A DNA stretch of 57,076 nucleotides from Candidatus Gastranaerophilales bacterium. Lineage in GTDB: Bacteria; Cyanobacteriota; Vampirovibrionia; Gastranaerophilales; Gastranaerophilaceae. Below, in pieces: positions 32,431 through 41,264 of this stretch; positions within the stretch are counted from its first letter, which is position 1, and each line of letters opens with the position of its first letter. Below the pieces are notes generated by a model, which ran no database searches, was not told the origin of the DNA, and was given only the letters and a program-made list of their open reading frames with translations. The position numbers were made by a program, and so were the translations under genes. The DNA lies in contig JAFYOU010000028.1 in the NCBI GenBank assembly GCA_017560095.1, positions 1 to 57,076 on the forward strand. The letters run 5' to 3'.

Positions 32431-32436
32431 TAAAAT
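32431..32436 (+). promoter_or_regulatory. -10 element of radA, leaderless geometry
   Basis: TAAAAT preceded by TGA (extended -10) ends 6 bases before the ATG at 32443. No Shine-Dalgarno. Any -35 (TTCAAT, 32407-32412) would lie within the secF terminator loop. Confidence 0.55.
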
Positions 32437-32442
32437 TTGTTT

Positions 32443-33837
32443 ATGGCAAAAGTTAAAACAAAATGGGTTTGTCAAAATTGTGGTTATGAAACAGTTTCAT
32501 ACCTTGGAAGATGTCCGGATTGTTCTCAATTTGGGACATTTGTTGAAGAAACGACACAAGTTGTTGCTACTGATTCAAGTAAACTTGCTAATCAGATTTC
32601 TAACGATTCAAAAGTGTCTCTAATAAAAGAGATTGAATTTGATGAAAAAATTCGTTTTAAGACAAATATTGAAGAATTAAATAGGGTTTTAGGCGGAGGT
32701 TTTGTTCAGGGCTCATTATCATTGTTAGCTGGGGATCCTGGAATTGGTAAGTCTACTTTAGTTTTGCAAACGACAAAAAGTATATGCGATATAAAAATAA
32801 ACAATCAAAACCTAAAAGTTTTGTATGTTTGTGCAGAAGAAAGTCCTTTGCAAGTTAAGTTAAGAGCTAAGAGATTAGGTGTAGAGCCTGATAATCTGTA
32901 TTTGACTAATCAAACTTGTATCAATGAGCTAATTAATCAGATTGATGTTATCAAACCTAATTTTTTGATTGTTGACAGTATCCAATCAGTTTTTTGTGCA
33001 AATGTTTCGTCAAGTACTGGTTCTGTTTCTCAAATTAGAGAATGCACAAATGCTTTAATGCAAATTGCAAAACAAAAAAATATAACAACTATTGTTATTG
33101 GGCATGTTACTAAAGAAGGAAATATTGCAGGGCCTAAGGTTCTTGAACATATGGTTGACTGTGTAATAAATTTTGAAGGTGACAAATATAAGCAATATCG
33201 TATTTTAAGATGTATTAAAAATCGATTTGGTGCAATATCTGAAGTTGGAGTATTTAAGATGGAAGATGACGGTTTAAATGAGGTCAGCTCTCCATCCCAA
33301 ATGCTCATGGAGCAACATCAAGGGGCTTTTGGAAGTGCTGTTGTTGCAACACTCGAAGGAAGTAGAATTTTTTTACATGAAATTCAGGCTCTTGTTGGTT
33401 CAACTAATTACGCTAACCCGAGAAGAGTTGCAGTAGGTATTGAGTATAATAGGCTTTTACAAATATTGGCTGTTTTAGAAAAGAAAGTTGGTTTAAATCT
33501 TTCAAAACAAGATGTATATGTAAATGTTGTTGGCGGAATTGATATAGTTGAACCAAGTTATGATTTAGCATTGGCTCTTGCTATAATTAGTTCTATTCGA
33601 GAAATTCCAATTAGGCCTGATACAATTTTAATTGGGGAAGTTGGCTTATTGGGTGAAATTCGCTATGTTGAAAATATAGAAAGAAGATTAAAAGAGGCTC
33701 AAAAACTTGGTTTCAAAAGAGCTATAGTTCCAAAAATGAATGATAAAACTTCTGCTAAGTTATTAAATGTTGGTCTTGAAATTAAACAGGTTTCAAAATT
33801 GACTGACGCCATAATTCAAGGTTTAAAACAAGATTAG
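32443..33837 (+). CDS. radA: DNA repair protein RadA (Sms)
   Basis: RadA is a RecA-like, DnaB-like helicase that promotes branch migration in recombination. An N-terminal zinc finger CQNCGYE...GRCPDC (~10-27) is followed by Walker A GDPGIGKST (~97), the RadA-specific KNRFG motif (~255) and a C-terminal Lon-protease-like domain (VNVVGGIDIVEPSYDLALALAI). The ATG at 32443 is preferred over the TTG two codons upstream because MAKVK is the usual family start. Length 464 aa. Its 3' end overlaps the convergent small gene by 4 bases. Confidence 0.95.
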   Translation: MAKVKTKWVCQNCGYETVSYLGRCPDCSQFGTFVEETTQVVATDSSKLANQISNDSKVSLIKEIEFDEKIRFKTNIEELNRVLGGGFVQGSLSLLAGDPGIGKSTLVLQTTKSICDIKINNQNLKVLYVCAEESPLQVKLRAKRLGVEPDNLYLTNQTCINELINQIDVIKPNFLIVDSIQSVFCANVSSSTGSVSQIRECTNALMQIAKQKNITTIVIGHVTKEGNIAGPKVLEHMVDCVINFEGDKYKQYRILRCIKNRFGAISEVGVFKMEDDGLNEVSSPSQMLMEQHQGAFGSAVVATLEGSRIFLHEIQALVGSTNYANPRRVAVGIEYNRLLQILAVLEKKVGLNLSKQDVYVNVVGGIDIVEPSYDLALALAIISSIREIPIRPDTILIGEVGLLGEIRYVENIERRLKEAQKLGFKRAIVPKMNDKTSAKLLNVGLEIKQVSKLTDAIIQGLKQD

Positions 33838-34139
33838 AGAGACAGACAATTTTTTAGGTATCCAATTCTGTGTATTTTGGTTTCATATAAAAATCTTACA
33901 AAATTTAAGTATTCAATTTGCCTTGAAGAGATTGTTAAATTGATTTCAAATCCATCTGCACAAAAAGGCTCGTAATCATAAATGACATAATTATTATATT
34001 TGCTTTTCCATTCTTTTTTTTCAATTTTACAACGATATTCATTTGCTAAATTTTCAAGCCAACCAATTGATTCTTTTGCAACATTTTTGAATTCGCTTTG
34101 ATGATATTGTCTATTTTGATATTCTTTATCTATCAGCAT
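33834..34139 (-). CDS. hypothetical protein
   Basis: 101 aa, not recognised. Soluble, with no signal peptide; Tyr- and Asn-rich centre (YNNYVIYDYEPFCADGFEINLT). A GTG at 34149-34151 is in frame, but GGAG (34146-34149 region) then lies 6 bases before the ATG at 34139, which is preferred. It stands alone between radA and thiL. Confidence 0.55.
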   Translation of the reverse strand: MLIDKEYQNRQYHQSEFKNVAKESIGWLENLANEYRCKIEKKEWKSKYNNYVIYDYEPFCADGFEINLTISSRQIEYLNFVRFLYETKIHRIGYLKNCLSL

Positions 34140-34149
34140 AAATAACTCC

Positions 34150-34188
34150 ACAAATATTTTTGCATATTTTTTACTCTAAAATATTTGT
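34150..34188. repeat. perfect 11-bp inverted repeat in the thiL-hypothetical gene spacer
   Basis: ACAAATATTTT (34150-34160) is the reverse complement of AAAATATTTGT (34178-34188), loop 17 bases. It could end the thiL operon or serve as an operator for the 101-aa gene. Confidence 0.4.
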
Positions 34189-34241
34189 AAAAGAAATAAA
34201 ATAGACTAAAGAATAATTAAAAACTATCTTTTTAGGTAATT

Positions 34242-35117
34242 CTAATTCTTAAAGTGTTCGTATGCTTTATAGTCAATTTTTTTATTATCAACAAAAACAC
34301 CTTGTCCTTTTGAACAAATTCCTATTTTAATCAATCCGTTTATTTTGTTGAAATCGTCTTCACTAAGACAAATAATCAAAGAGTAGTCTTCTCCGCCATG
34401 CAAAACAAACTCTTTATTTGTAGTTTTGTGTGGAATTTTTGAATAATCAATATTAATTTTTACGTTGCTTTTTGATGAAATTTGATAAAGGCAATCAATA
34501 AGCCCATCAGAAGAGTCCATCATTGCATAAGGCTGTTCTGTTTCTTTTGCGATTTTGGATGCAAGTTTTGGATAAAGTTTTGGATTTTTATGATAGTTGG
34601 TAAAGTAATTGTCCGAAACTCCATTTATCAAATCTTCTAAACCTTGTGCGCTTGAGCCAAATTCACCTACGGTTGCTACAACGTAATTGCATTTTGCATT
34701 TTTTCTTGATGAAATTTTTCTATCTTTATAGCTTCCTATTGCAGTAATTGCAACCATTAATTTGTCCGATTTTGTTATGTCTCCGCCAATAATATTTACA
34801 TTAAATTCTTTTTCTATTGAATTTACTCCGTTGTAAAAATCGTTAATAAATTTTTCATTTAATTTTCCACTTAAATTTATTGTTAAATATTTTGGTTTAG
34901 CTCCGGAGGCTAGAATATCTGAAATATTAACCAAAAGAGCTTTTCTGGCTATTTCATATGGATTCATAAATTGCAAGGAAAAATGAACATCTTCAATAAG
35001 GCTATCTGATGAAATGGCGATTTTGTATTCATTTAAATATGCACAATCATCCCCTAGATAATTTGGGTTAGATAATTTCTCTGAAATAATACTTAAAAGT
35101 TTAAATTCTTTATTCAT
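34242..35117 (-). CDS. thiL: thiamine-monophosphate kinase
   Basis: Phosphorylates thiamine monophosphate to the active cofactor thiamine diphosphate. Family motifs: GDDCAYL (~19-25), ISSDSLIEDVHF, ISDILASGAKPKYL (~62-75), GGDITKSDK and the DSSDGLIDCL motif late in the protein; LHGGEDYSLI near the end is characteristic. 291 aa, slightly short. Last gene of the long minus-strand unit; overlaps aroQ by 8 bases. Confidence 0.93.
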   Translation of the reverse strand: MNKEFKLLSIISEKLSNPNYLGDDCAYLNEYKIAISSDSLIEDVHFSLQFMNPYEIARKALLVNISDILASGAKPKYLTINLSGKLNEKFINDFYNGVNSIEKEFNVNIIGGDITKSDKLMVAITAIGSYKDRKISSRKNAKCNYVVATVGEFGSSAQGLEDLINGVSDNYFTNYHKNPKLYPKLASKIAKETEQPYAMMDSSDGLIDCLYQISSKSNVKINIDYSKIPHKTTNKEFVLHGGEDYSLIICLSEDDFNKINGLIKIGICSKGQGVFVDNKKIDYKAYEHFKN

Positions 35118-35544
35118 TAATTTTGTTTAAAAGTCCATTTAATGCTAGTTTGTAGCTTTCTTTTCCAAAACCTGCTACAACACCAATGCAAGCACTTGCT
35201 GTGTATGATATTTTTCTGTAATCTTCTCTTGAATGAGGATTAGACAGATGTACTTCAACCGCTTTTATATTAACTGATTTAATGGCGTCAGAAATTGCAA
35301 CGGAAGTATGAGTATATGCTGCCGGATTTATAATTAAGCCATTTGCATCCGTTGATTGAATTTTATCTATAATTTCGCCTTCATGGTTTGATTGAAAAAA
35401 TTCAAATTCAATTGAGTAATTAATGGTTTTTGAATACTCTATTAATTCTTTATTAATATCATCCATAGTTGTTGTTCCATAGATTTCTGGTTCTCTTGTT
35501 CCAAGCATATTAATATTAGGGCCATTAATAACTAAAATTTTCAT
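35110..35544 (-). CDS. aroQ: type II 3-dehydroquinate dehydratase
   Basis: Third step of the shikimate pathway. Starts ILVINGPNINMLGTREPEIYG, with the catalytic Tyr in EIYG. QSNHEGEIIDKI, the NPAAYTHTSVAI block and VEVHLSNPHSREDYR (active-site His and Ser/Arg) are all present. 144 aa is standard. GAGGA precedes the ATG. Lies between ribD (14-base gap) and thiL (8-base overlap). Confidence 0.96.
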   Translation of the reverse strand: MKILVINGPNINMLGTREPEIYGTTTMDDINKELIEYSKTINYSIEFEFFQSNHEGEIIDKIQSTDANGLIINPAAYTHTSVAISDAIKSVNIKAVEVHLSNPHSREDYRKISYTASACIGVVAGFGKESYKLALNGLLNKINE

Positions 35545-35558
35545 TTTTCCTCGCTTAT

Positions 35559-36608
35559 TTAATATATTTTTATTTTACCATTAATTAATAAATTATCTTC
35601 AATTTGTTCAACTTTAATATTTTTTAGTTGTATTGAATCATTTATTTCGTTATAGTTTAGTCCACTTACGAAGTTTAGCCCATCGCCAAAAATTTTTGGA
35701 GCAATAAAATGATTTATTTCATCTATTTCGTCTGCCTTTATTAATTCAGAATTAAAACCACAACCAGCTTCAACCATAATAGAACAAATACCCATCATAA
35801 ACAATTCTTTGAATAGTTTATCAAAATTGCCATCAAAGTTTAGTTGCTCTATATGTTTTGGGAGTTCAAGTTTTGAATTATTAATTAAAATTACCCTAGC
35901 GTCATTATTAAAAACGTTATAATTTAAAGGAATTTTATTGTTTGGATCAAAAATTATTCTTATTGGAGAAGTTTTGTTTTTTAAACGTACATTTAATTTT
36001 GGATTATCAGCTAAAATTGTGCCTGATGCAGACATAATTGCTTGATATTTGCTTCTTAATTTTTGTACTTTAAGGCGCGCTTTTTCATTTGTTATCCACT
36101 TTGATTTGCCATTAAGAAGTGCAATTTTACCATCCAATGTTGTTGCGGTTTTCAACATAACGTATGGTTTTTTAAATAAGATATTTTTTAAAAATACTTT
36201 ATTTAGCTCTCTTGCTTCTTTTTCTAATATTCCCTCAACAACTTCAATTCCGGCATTTTTTAATATTTCAGCTCCGCCTGAGGCTTTTTTGTTTGGGTCT
36301 AGCATTGCTATGATGCATTTTTTAAAACCTGATTTAATAATTAAATCGGTGCAAGGTGGCGTTTTTCCATAATGAGAGCATGGTTCTAGACTTACAAGTA
36401 TAGTTTTTCCAATGGTATTACCATTAGCATTTTTAATTGCGTTTACTTCTGCGTGTGCTTCTCCATATTTTTTATGGTAACCACTTGATATTATTTCTTT
36501 TTTTTCTTCATCGTAAACAATAGCTCCAACAAATGGGTTGGGCATATTTTTGCCATTAGCTTTTTTTGCCAAATTAATGCATTTTTGCATTAATTTACTA
36601 TATTTCAT
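35559..36608 (-). CDS. ribD: riboflavin biosynthesis protein RibD (deaminase/reductase)
   Basis: Bifunctional enzyme of the riboflavin pathway. The N-terminal zinc deaminase domain has HAEVNAIKNA and PCSHYGKTPPCTDLII (zinc Cys). The C-terminal reductase domain begins VMLKTATTLDGKIAL and shows NVRLKN, VEAGCGFNSELI and FIAPKIFGDG. The chosen ATG (36608) gives MKYSKLMQKCINLAKKANGK, a normal RibD start, 349 aa. A TTG start at 36623 is possible but adds five residues. It overlaps the end of the cpaF-like gene. Confidence 0.93.
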   Translation of the reverse strand: MKYSKLMQKCINLAKKANGKNMPNPFVGAIVYDEEKKEIISSGYHKKYGEAHAEVNAIKNANGNTIGKTILVSLEPCSHYGKTPPCTDLIIKSGFKKCIIAMLDPNKKASGGAEILKNAGIEVVEGILEKEARELNKVFLKNILFKKPYVMLKTATTLDGKIALLNGKSKWITNEKARLKVQKLRSKYQAIMSASGTILADNPKLNVRLKNKTSPIRIIFDPNNKIPLNYNVFNNDARVILINNSKLELPKHIEQLNFDGNFDKLFKELFMMGICSIMVEAGCGFNSELIKADEIDEINHFIAPKIFGDGLNFVSGLNYNEINDSIQLKNIKVEQIEDNLLINGKIKIY

Positions 36609-38028
36609 CATTAGATTCTTCAAAATCTTGGACTCTTAGCTCGAATTCACCTTGCATTTGAGCATTCTTTTTTAATTCATCAAATTTTTCTTGTGCTTTT
36701 TGCATAAGTTCTTCTTGCGTCAATTGAGATTGTTGTTCGGGTATTTCTTCTTGTGGTGTTATGTTTGTTTCTTCTTTGATTTCTTCTGTTGTTTCTTCTG
36801 AATTTGCAATAGGTAATTCTTTTTTAAATTTTTTCAATATATCTATATTTGCATTTTTCTTTGCATATTGTGAGTCAATACTTGATTTGTGATATGTGTG
36901 TTTATATTCCAAATTAAATATATTCTCGCCAATTGGAAGAGAATTCTCTTTTATATCTGTGTAAAATTTAGGTATTACTCCTTGAGATTTGTGTTGTTGA
37001 AGATAATCAAGGGCGAATATGTTTTCAATGTAATTATCTTCATTTAATAGATTAATTTCGGAAATCGTTGAAATTTTTCTTCTTCCGATTTCATCTTTTG
37101 AAGTTGTAATAACTATATCAAAAGTGTTTAAGATTATTTTTTTGGCTTCATGAATGCTTAAATGCGGAGTGTTTTCACTTAATATCTGGCTTAATTTCTC
37201 AATTGCTTCTTGGGAATTATTTGCCAACATTGTCATTATTAGTCCTTTGTGATTTGATCCAATTTTTTTAATTGTATGTGTAATGATTAAATCATTTTTT
37301 GTGTTAATAAATAATTTATCTGGATTTGAATTAACAATTGAATCTATAAGCGATTTTGTTATTTTTACGTTATCTAATTTTGAAAAATCATAATTAGTGT
37401 GATTTTGAGATATGATTTTGAATTCATTTTCGCAGTCAATTATAACGGCTCTATTATTAGATGGAATTTTTTTAGCTAATGAGCTTAGCAAGGTTGTTTT
37501 TAGTGTGTTTTTTTCTCCGACAATCAAAATATTTTTTTTGATTGCGCAAAACGCTTCTAATATAAGAGCAATTTCTTTTGAAATACTATGTTCGCTTTGC
37601 AATGTCTGTAATGTTGCATGTTTATCTTTGTAGCTTTTAACAAAAAGAGTTGCAACGTTTGATAAAGGTGGAAGAGTTGCAACGACATTTATTCCTTGCT
37701 CATAATTGAACTCAATGTAAGAATTTTTTTCATTAAGTTCAACTCCTGCGTTTTGAGCTATTTTTTTAATTATATTTTCAAGTTGGATATTGTCTCTAAA
37801 AGTTGAAGTGCTCTTTGTGACTTTGCCTTTTTTTTCAAGATAGATATTTTTTGCCCCGCTTACAAAAACATTATTTAAATCATCATCCGCCAATAGTGTA
37901 TCTAAAATTCCCAATGAATCAATTTGGGCTTCTGAATTTGTAGTGTAATATTTTGGTTGTTCTTCTTGTTTTTGTACAGTTGGAACAACTTGTTTTTGTG
38001 CGGTATTTAATCTATCTTTGAGTGACAA
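36598..38028 (-). CDS. CpaF/TadA-like secretion ATPase homologue with degenerate P-loop
   Basis: 476 aa. The arrangement resembles the secretion ATPases of Tad pili: an N-terminal domain (ILDTLLADDDLNNVFVSGAKNIYLEKKGKV), the conserved IIKKIAQNAGVELNEKNSYIEF region, and an ATPase core. The Walker A position reads GEKNTLKT (171-178): the second Gly is Leu176. The Asp-box and His-box positions are also changed (IDCENE; IMTMLANN instead of a TTIHAN-type motif). The C-terminus is a Glu/Gln-rich low-complexity tail (residues ~415-476). The start is TTG at 38028, preceded by GGGGAAG and 1 base after the upstream stop. Probably a non-hydrolysing or regulatory paralogue; partner of the CpaE-like protein before it. 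Confidence 0.6.
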   Translation of the reverse strand: MSLKDRLNTAQKQVVPTVQKQEEQPKYYTTNSEAQIDSLGILDTLLADDDLNNVFVSGAKNIYLEKKGKVTKSTSTFRDNIQLENIIKKIAQNAGVELNEKNSYIEFNYEQGINVVATLPPLSNVATLFVKSYKDKHATLQTLQSEHSISKEIALILEAFCAIKKNILIVGEKNTLKTTLLSSLAKKIPSNNRAVIIDCENEFKIISQNHTNYDFSKLDNVKITKSLIDSIVNSNPDKLFINTKNDLIITHTIKKIGSNHKGLIMTMLANNSQEAIEKLSQILSENTPHLSIHEAKKIILNTFDIVITTSKDEIGRRKISTISEINLLNEDNYIENIFALDYLQQHKSQGVIPKFYTDIKENSLPIGENIFNLEYKHTYHKSSIDSQYAKKNANIDILKKFKKELPIANSEETTEEIKEETNITPQEEIPEQQSQLTQEELMQKAQEKFDELKKNAQMQGEFELRVQDFEESNDEI

Positions 38029-38029
38029 T

Positions 38030-39196
38030 TTATTCTTCCCCCATTTTTTTTAGCAAATTAAAAATTCCGTGGTTTTGGTTTAGTTTTGAATCTAAATTTT
38101 CAAAATTTATTTCTAAAATATTTTGAGCTATTTTTGAATATGCTTTTGCAATATTTGATTGTGGATTTATTTCATCTACATTGCTATTAAGATTAATTGC
38201 ATCAATAAGTGTTAGGTAATTGTTTGGAATTGTTGAAAAAACTTTTTTTTGCAATTCTTTTTCAATATCATTTAACGTAAACTCATTGTTATCAATGTAT
38301 CTGTTGATTATTAACTTTATTTTATCATCACTATAGTTGATTTTGTCAAATAATTCATAATATTTATGACAATTTTTAATTGATGATTGCTTAGAAAGTG
38401 TTAAAAGTAAAATTAAATCTGAATTATTCATAATGGACATATTTGTTTCATTGATTAGATTTGAGGTGTCAATTAATATATAATCGAATATGTTTTTGAA
38501 CGAGTTTATGATTTTTGAAATTAGCTGTGGGTTAAACTTTGTTTCAGATATAATTTCATCTTGTGTTTCAAAAAGATAAATTTTACTGTTTTTATAATTT
38601 GGCAGTAGTGGCAACAATAGTTGTTCATTTAAATTATTTAAATTAAGCAAGATGTCATTAGCACTATGTTTTGAATTGATATTTAAAAATGAGCCCGCAT
38701 TTTCGCAATTAAAGCTTAAATCTAAAATACATATTTTATCATCCGTTTTTTTATATATTTCCCAAGCTAAATTTGTAATAAGGGAAGTTTTGCCGGTTCC
38801 GCCTTTGTTTGAAAATACGCTAATTGTTTTTGCTTTTTTTTCTTTTGTGTTTAATTTTTTAATTGATGTTTCAAGAATGGTTGGCAAAATTGGCTTTAGA
38901 AGAAAATCGCTAACACCAATTTTGAGTGTTTGACTAACTAATTGAGAGTTTATTTCATAACTTAGTGCAATGAAATTTAAATTTTTAAACTCTGTTTTTA
39001 GGCGACTAATTTTTTTTAAGATATTTTCTGAATTTTTAGAATTTATGTCAAAAATTATCAAATCAAGTTCTTTGTAATTTATATTTTCTGAAAAATCTAC
39101 AAAGCTACCTATTGTTTCAATGTTTTCAATATTTTTCAAAATATTGAAAAGTAGTTCTTTTGATTGATTATTTTCATCTATAACAATTGTCTTCAT
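38030..39196 (-). CDS. CpaE/TadZ-like protein: receiver-type domain plus MinD/ParA-type ATPase
   Basis: 388 aa. The N-terminal ~110 residues resemble a response-regulator receiver (Asp50 in LIIFDIN; Lys101 in FLLKPI). A MinD/ParA-type ATPase follows, with deviant Walker A KGGTGKTS (131-138), DLSFNCENAG as Walker A' region, and DYILIDTSN as Walker B. This is the CpaE/TadZ architecture, which positions Tad-type pilus machinery. It abuts pncC upstream and the cpaF-like gene downstream; no other tad genes are here. AGAGGT serves as ribosome-binding site. Confidence 0.75.
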   Translation of the reverse strand: MKTIVIDENNQSKELLFNILKNIENIETIGSFVDFSENINYKELDLIIFDINSKNSENILKKISRLKTEFKNLNFIALSYEINSQLVSQTLKIGVSDFLLKPILPTILETSIKKLNTKEKKAKTISVFSNKGGTGKTSLITNLAWEIYKKTDDKICILDLSFNCENAGSFLNINSKHSANDILLNLNNLNEQLLLPLLPNYKNSKIYLFETQDEIISETKFNPQLISKIINSFKNIFDYILIDTSNLINETNMSIMNNSDLILLLTLSKQSSIKNCHKYYELFDKINYSDDKIKLIINRYIDNNEFTLNDIEKELQKKVFSTIPNNYLTLIDAINLNSNVDEINPQSNIAKAYSKIAQNILEINFENLDSKLNQNHGIFNLLKKMGEE

Positions 39197-39679
39197 TTAA
39201 ACCTCTGATTTTATAAAATTTAAAAATTCGTTTAATGCAGCTTCTACTATATCAACTTTAATATCATATCTTTGTGTTTTATTTGATATATATTTTATGA
39301 TTTTTATTTTGTTTTTTAAACCAAGACCAATATAAACCAAGCCAATAGGTTTTTCTTCACTTCCGCCTGTTGGGCCTAGTATTCCAGTTGTTGCAATTGC
39401 GCAATTTGCATAGTTTAATAAACCTTTTGTCATTTCATATGCAGTTTCTTCTGAAACTGCACCAAAATGGTTTAAAGTTTTGCTTGAAACGTTTAAGAAT
39501 TTTTCTTTTGCTTGATTGGAATAAGTAACAAAATTTTGAAAAATAAAATTGCTTGCTCCATCTATATCGGTTAAATATGAACTTACTAGACCACCTGTAC
39601 AGCTTTCAGCTGTCGACAAATTTAATTTATTTTTAATTAAAATTTCTTTAATTTCTAATAATAACTGATATTTTTTCAT
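39197..39679 (-). CDS. pncC: CinA C-terminal domain protein, nicotinamide-nucleotide amidase (PncC)
   Basis: 160 aa, a stand-alone CinA C-terminal domain that deamidates NMN in pyridine-nucleotide recycling. The family motif LSTAESCTGGLVSSYLTDIDGASNFIF is clear, then VTYSNQAKEKFLNV and ATTGILGPTGGSEEKPIGLVYIG. ATG at 39679 is preferred over 39697: it lies 4 bases after the upstream stop, and MKKYQLLLEIKEILIKNKLNLSTAES is the normal family start. The CpaE-like gene begins directly after its stop. Confidence 0.88.
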   Translation of the reverse strand: MKKYQLLLEIKEILIKNKLNLSTAESCTGGLVSSYLTDIDGASNFIFQNFVTYSNQAKEKFLNVSSKTLNHFGAVSEETAYEMTKGLLNYANCAIATTGILGPTGGSEEKPIGLVYIGLGLKNKIKIIKYISNKTQRYDIKVDIVEAALNEFLNFIKSEV

Positions 39680-39683
39680 AGTT

Positions 39684-40373
39684 TTATGATGGAACATCCA
39701 GTTTGGATAAAAGAATTATGTTAAAGATGGTTCCTTTTTTAATAATAATTTCATCTCCGTGTTCAAATAGATTTGCGATAATATTGTAGGTTCCCGAGCA
39801 AACCGTAGCAACTGTTCCAGCGATTGTTGCAACTGGGACAAAAAGAATTTTTGCGCCTTTAAAAAGATGATCTCCGGCAGTAGCCCCCCATTTTACAGTT
39901 GTAGGGAGAATATTGCCTGACTTTTTAAGATCAGTTTTGGTAGCTTTAAAATAATTCGTATTTGTTGTTAGCGAACCATCAGATTTTAAAATGTAATCAA
40001 AATTGCTTGCAATACCAGAATTAAGTGGTAATTGTGTTCCGTATTTTGTAACCAGATGATCAAGATTTAAGGTAATTTTTGCTGGTCTTGATAAGCTTTT
40101 TGATGGCTCCATAGAAACGACTCTTCCCCTGAAGATTGTTCTGGAAGGAAGTATTAATTTGTTATTCACGTAAATATCTTTTGTTAAATAAGCTTGAAAT
40201 ATATCTCCTTCGGAAATACCTTTTGTTGTGATATTTTCTGCCATTTGGAGTTCTAGTTTGGTTCCATATGGAATATTAATACCATCAATATCAGCATATA
40301 GCTGATGAGCTGCAAAGGCTTGAAACGATAATAATATTGTGCATATTAAAAAAAGTTGTTTTATATATTTCAT
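39684..40373 (-). CDS. exported beta-rich protein of unknown function
   Basis: 229 aa. Signal peptide KYIKQLFLICTILLSFQAFA, cleavage after AFA. The mature part is strand-rich: IPYGTKLELQMAENITTKG, then LILPSRTIFRGRVVSMEPSKSLSRPAKITLNLDHL. This pattern recalls the barrel domains of VirB10/TrbI-type proteins. The similarity is only at motif level. Late residues include a hydrophobic GAKILFVPVATIAGTVATVC. AAAGGA precedes the ATG. Sits between the HD/OB nuclease and pncC in one transcription unit. Confidence 0.6.
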   Translation of the reverse strand: MKYIKQLFLICTILLSFQAFAAHQLYADIDGINIPYGTKLELQMAENITTKGISEGDIFQAYLTKDIYVNNKLILPSRTIFRGRVVSMEPSKSLSRPAKITLNLDHLVTKYGTQLPLNSGIASNFDYILKSDGSLTTNTNYFKATKTDLKKSGNILPTTVKWGATAGDHLFKGAKILFVPVATIAGTVATVCSGTYNIIANLFEHGDEIIIKKGTIFNIILLSKLDVPS

Positions 40374-40383
40374 TTTCTATCCT

Positions 40384-41223
40384 TTAAATTAAATTTTTAA
40401 GATCATTAACGCTTGTTGCGCCAAATTTAGCTGATAAATCATCAACATGATGAATTATATAATAAAATGGCTCTAGGTCTCTTTCTGCAAGGTCAATCAT
40501 AGCGCCCCAGTCTGCTCTTCCGTGGTGTGCAGCTATCATTTTTGCAATATTTAAAAAGCCGTTTGACATGCAAAGAGTGTAACCATATTGCGAATGAGTT
40601 ATCCAATCTTTTCTAAATTGTTCATTATATTCAATTATGCCTGATTCTAAATTTATTTCGTATTCAAAAAGCTTTCCAATATCATGAAGTATTGCTGCAG
40701 CAAGTACTTCATCTTTGTTTAAATATTTTTTAACCTTAGTTAAAACAACTTGTGCCATTTCAACACATTCGTAGGTGTGAACAACAAGCCCGCCTATGTA
40801 GTTGTGATGCATTTGTTTTGCAGCAGGGCAAATAAGCATCTTCTCTTTGTTATTGTTTAAAATTTCTAAAACAAAGTTTTTTAATTTATCATCTTTGAAA
40901 GAATTAACTATATTTATAATTTTATTAAAGTATTCAAGTCTCTTATCTTCATTAAGTCCTAAAATTGCTTGCTCTAAAACTTCAAAATTATTTAATAAGC
41001 AATTGTTAAATTTTTCATTATAGCTTCCTGTAATTATTCTAATAATATTTCCAACCCTTGTTGAAATATCAGGAATTCGATTTAGTGCTTCTTCCCAGAG
41101 TACGCAATTTAAGATAGCAGATGTTTCAAGATTTTTAATCTGCATTTTACCCATTTTTGTTCCGGCTTTAGTGTCTCCTACCGAAAAAGATAAAATTTCA
41201 TATTTTGCATTTAAATCTAACAT
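40384..41223 (-). CDS. HD-domain phosphohydrolase with N-terminal OB-fold (YhaM-like 3'-5' exoribonuclease)
   Basis: 279 aa. Residues 1-85 look like an OB-fold nucleic-acid-binding domain (ILSFSVGDTKAGTKMGKMQIKNLETSAILNCVLWEE begins it). Residues ~140-270 are an HD metal-dependent domain: HTYECVEMA, AAILHDIGKLFEY and IAAHHGRADW, with WITHSQYGY between. This layout is that of YhaM/CBF1-type exoribonucleases. First gene of the eight-gene minus-strand unit. No Shine-Dalgarno: TAAAAT (minus, 41235-41230) ends 6 bases before the ATG, predicted leaderless. Confidence 0.85.
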   Translation of the reverse strand: MLDLNAKYEILSFSVGDTKAGTKMGKMQIKNLETSAILNCVLWEEALNRIPDISTRVGNIIRIITGSYNEKFNNCLLNNFEVLEQAILGLNEDKRLEYFNKIINIVNSFKDDKLKNFVLEILNNNKEKMLICPAAKQMHHNYIGGLVVHTYECVEMAQVVLTKVKKYLNKDEVLAAAILHDIGKLFEYEINLESGIIEYNEQFRKDWITHSQYGYTLCMSNGFLNIAKMIAAHHGRADWGAMIDLAERDLEPFYYIIHHVDDLSAKFGATSVNDLKNLI

Positions 41224-41229
41224 AATTTG

Positions 41230-41235
41230 ATTTTA
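41230..41235 (-). promoter_or_regulatory. -10 element of the HD/OB nuclease operon, leaderless geometry
   Basis: TAAAAT on the minus strand, 6 bases before the ATG at 41223. It lies in the 41-base gap after nagZ. Confidence 0.5.
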
Positions 41236-41264
41236 CTACAATTACCTTGTATATGCAAAATGTT

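Noticed and set aside
34150-34188. A firm terminator call for thiL
   Set aside because: The inverted repeat is perfect, but the loop is 17 bases and the T-run is poor, so it is listed only as a repeat.
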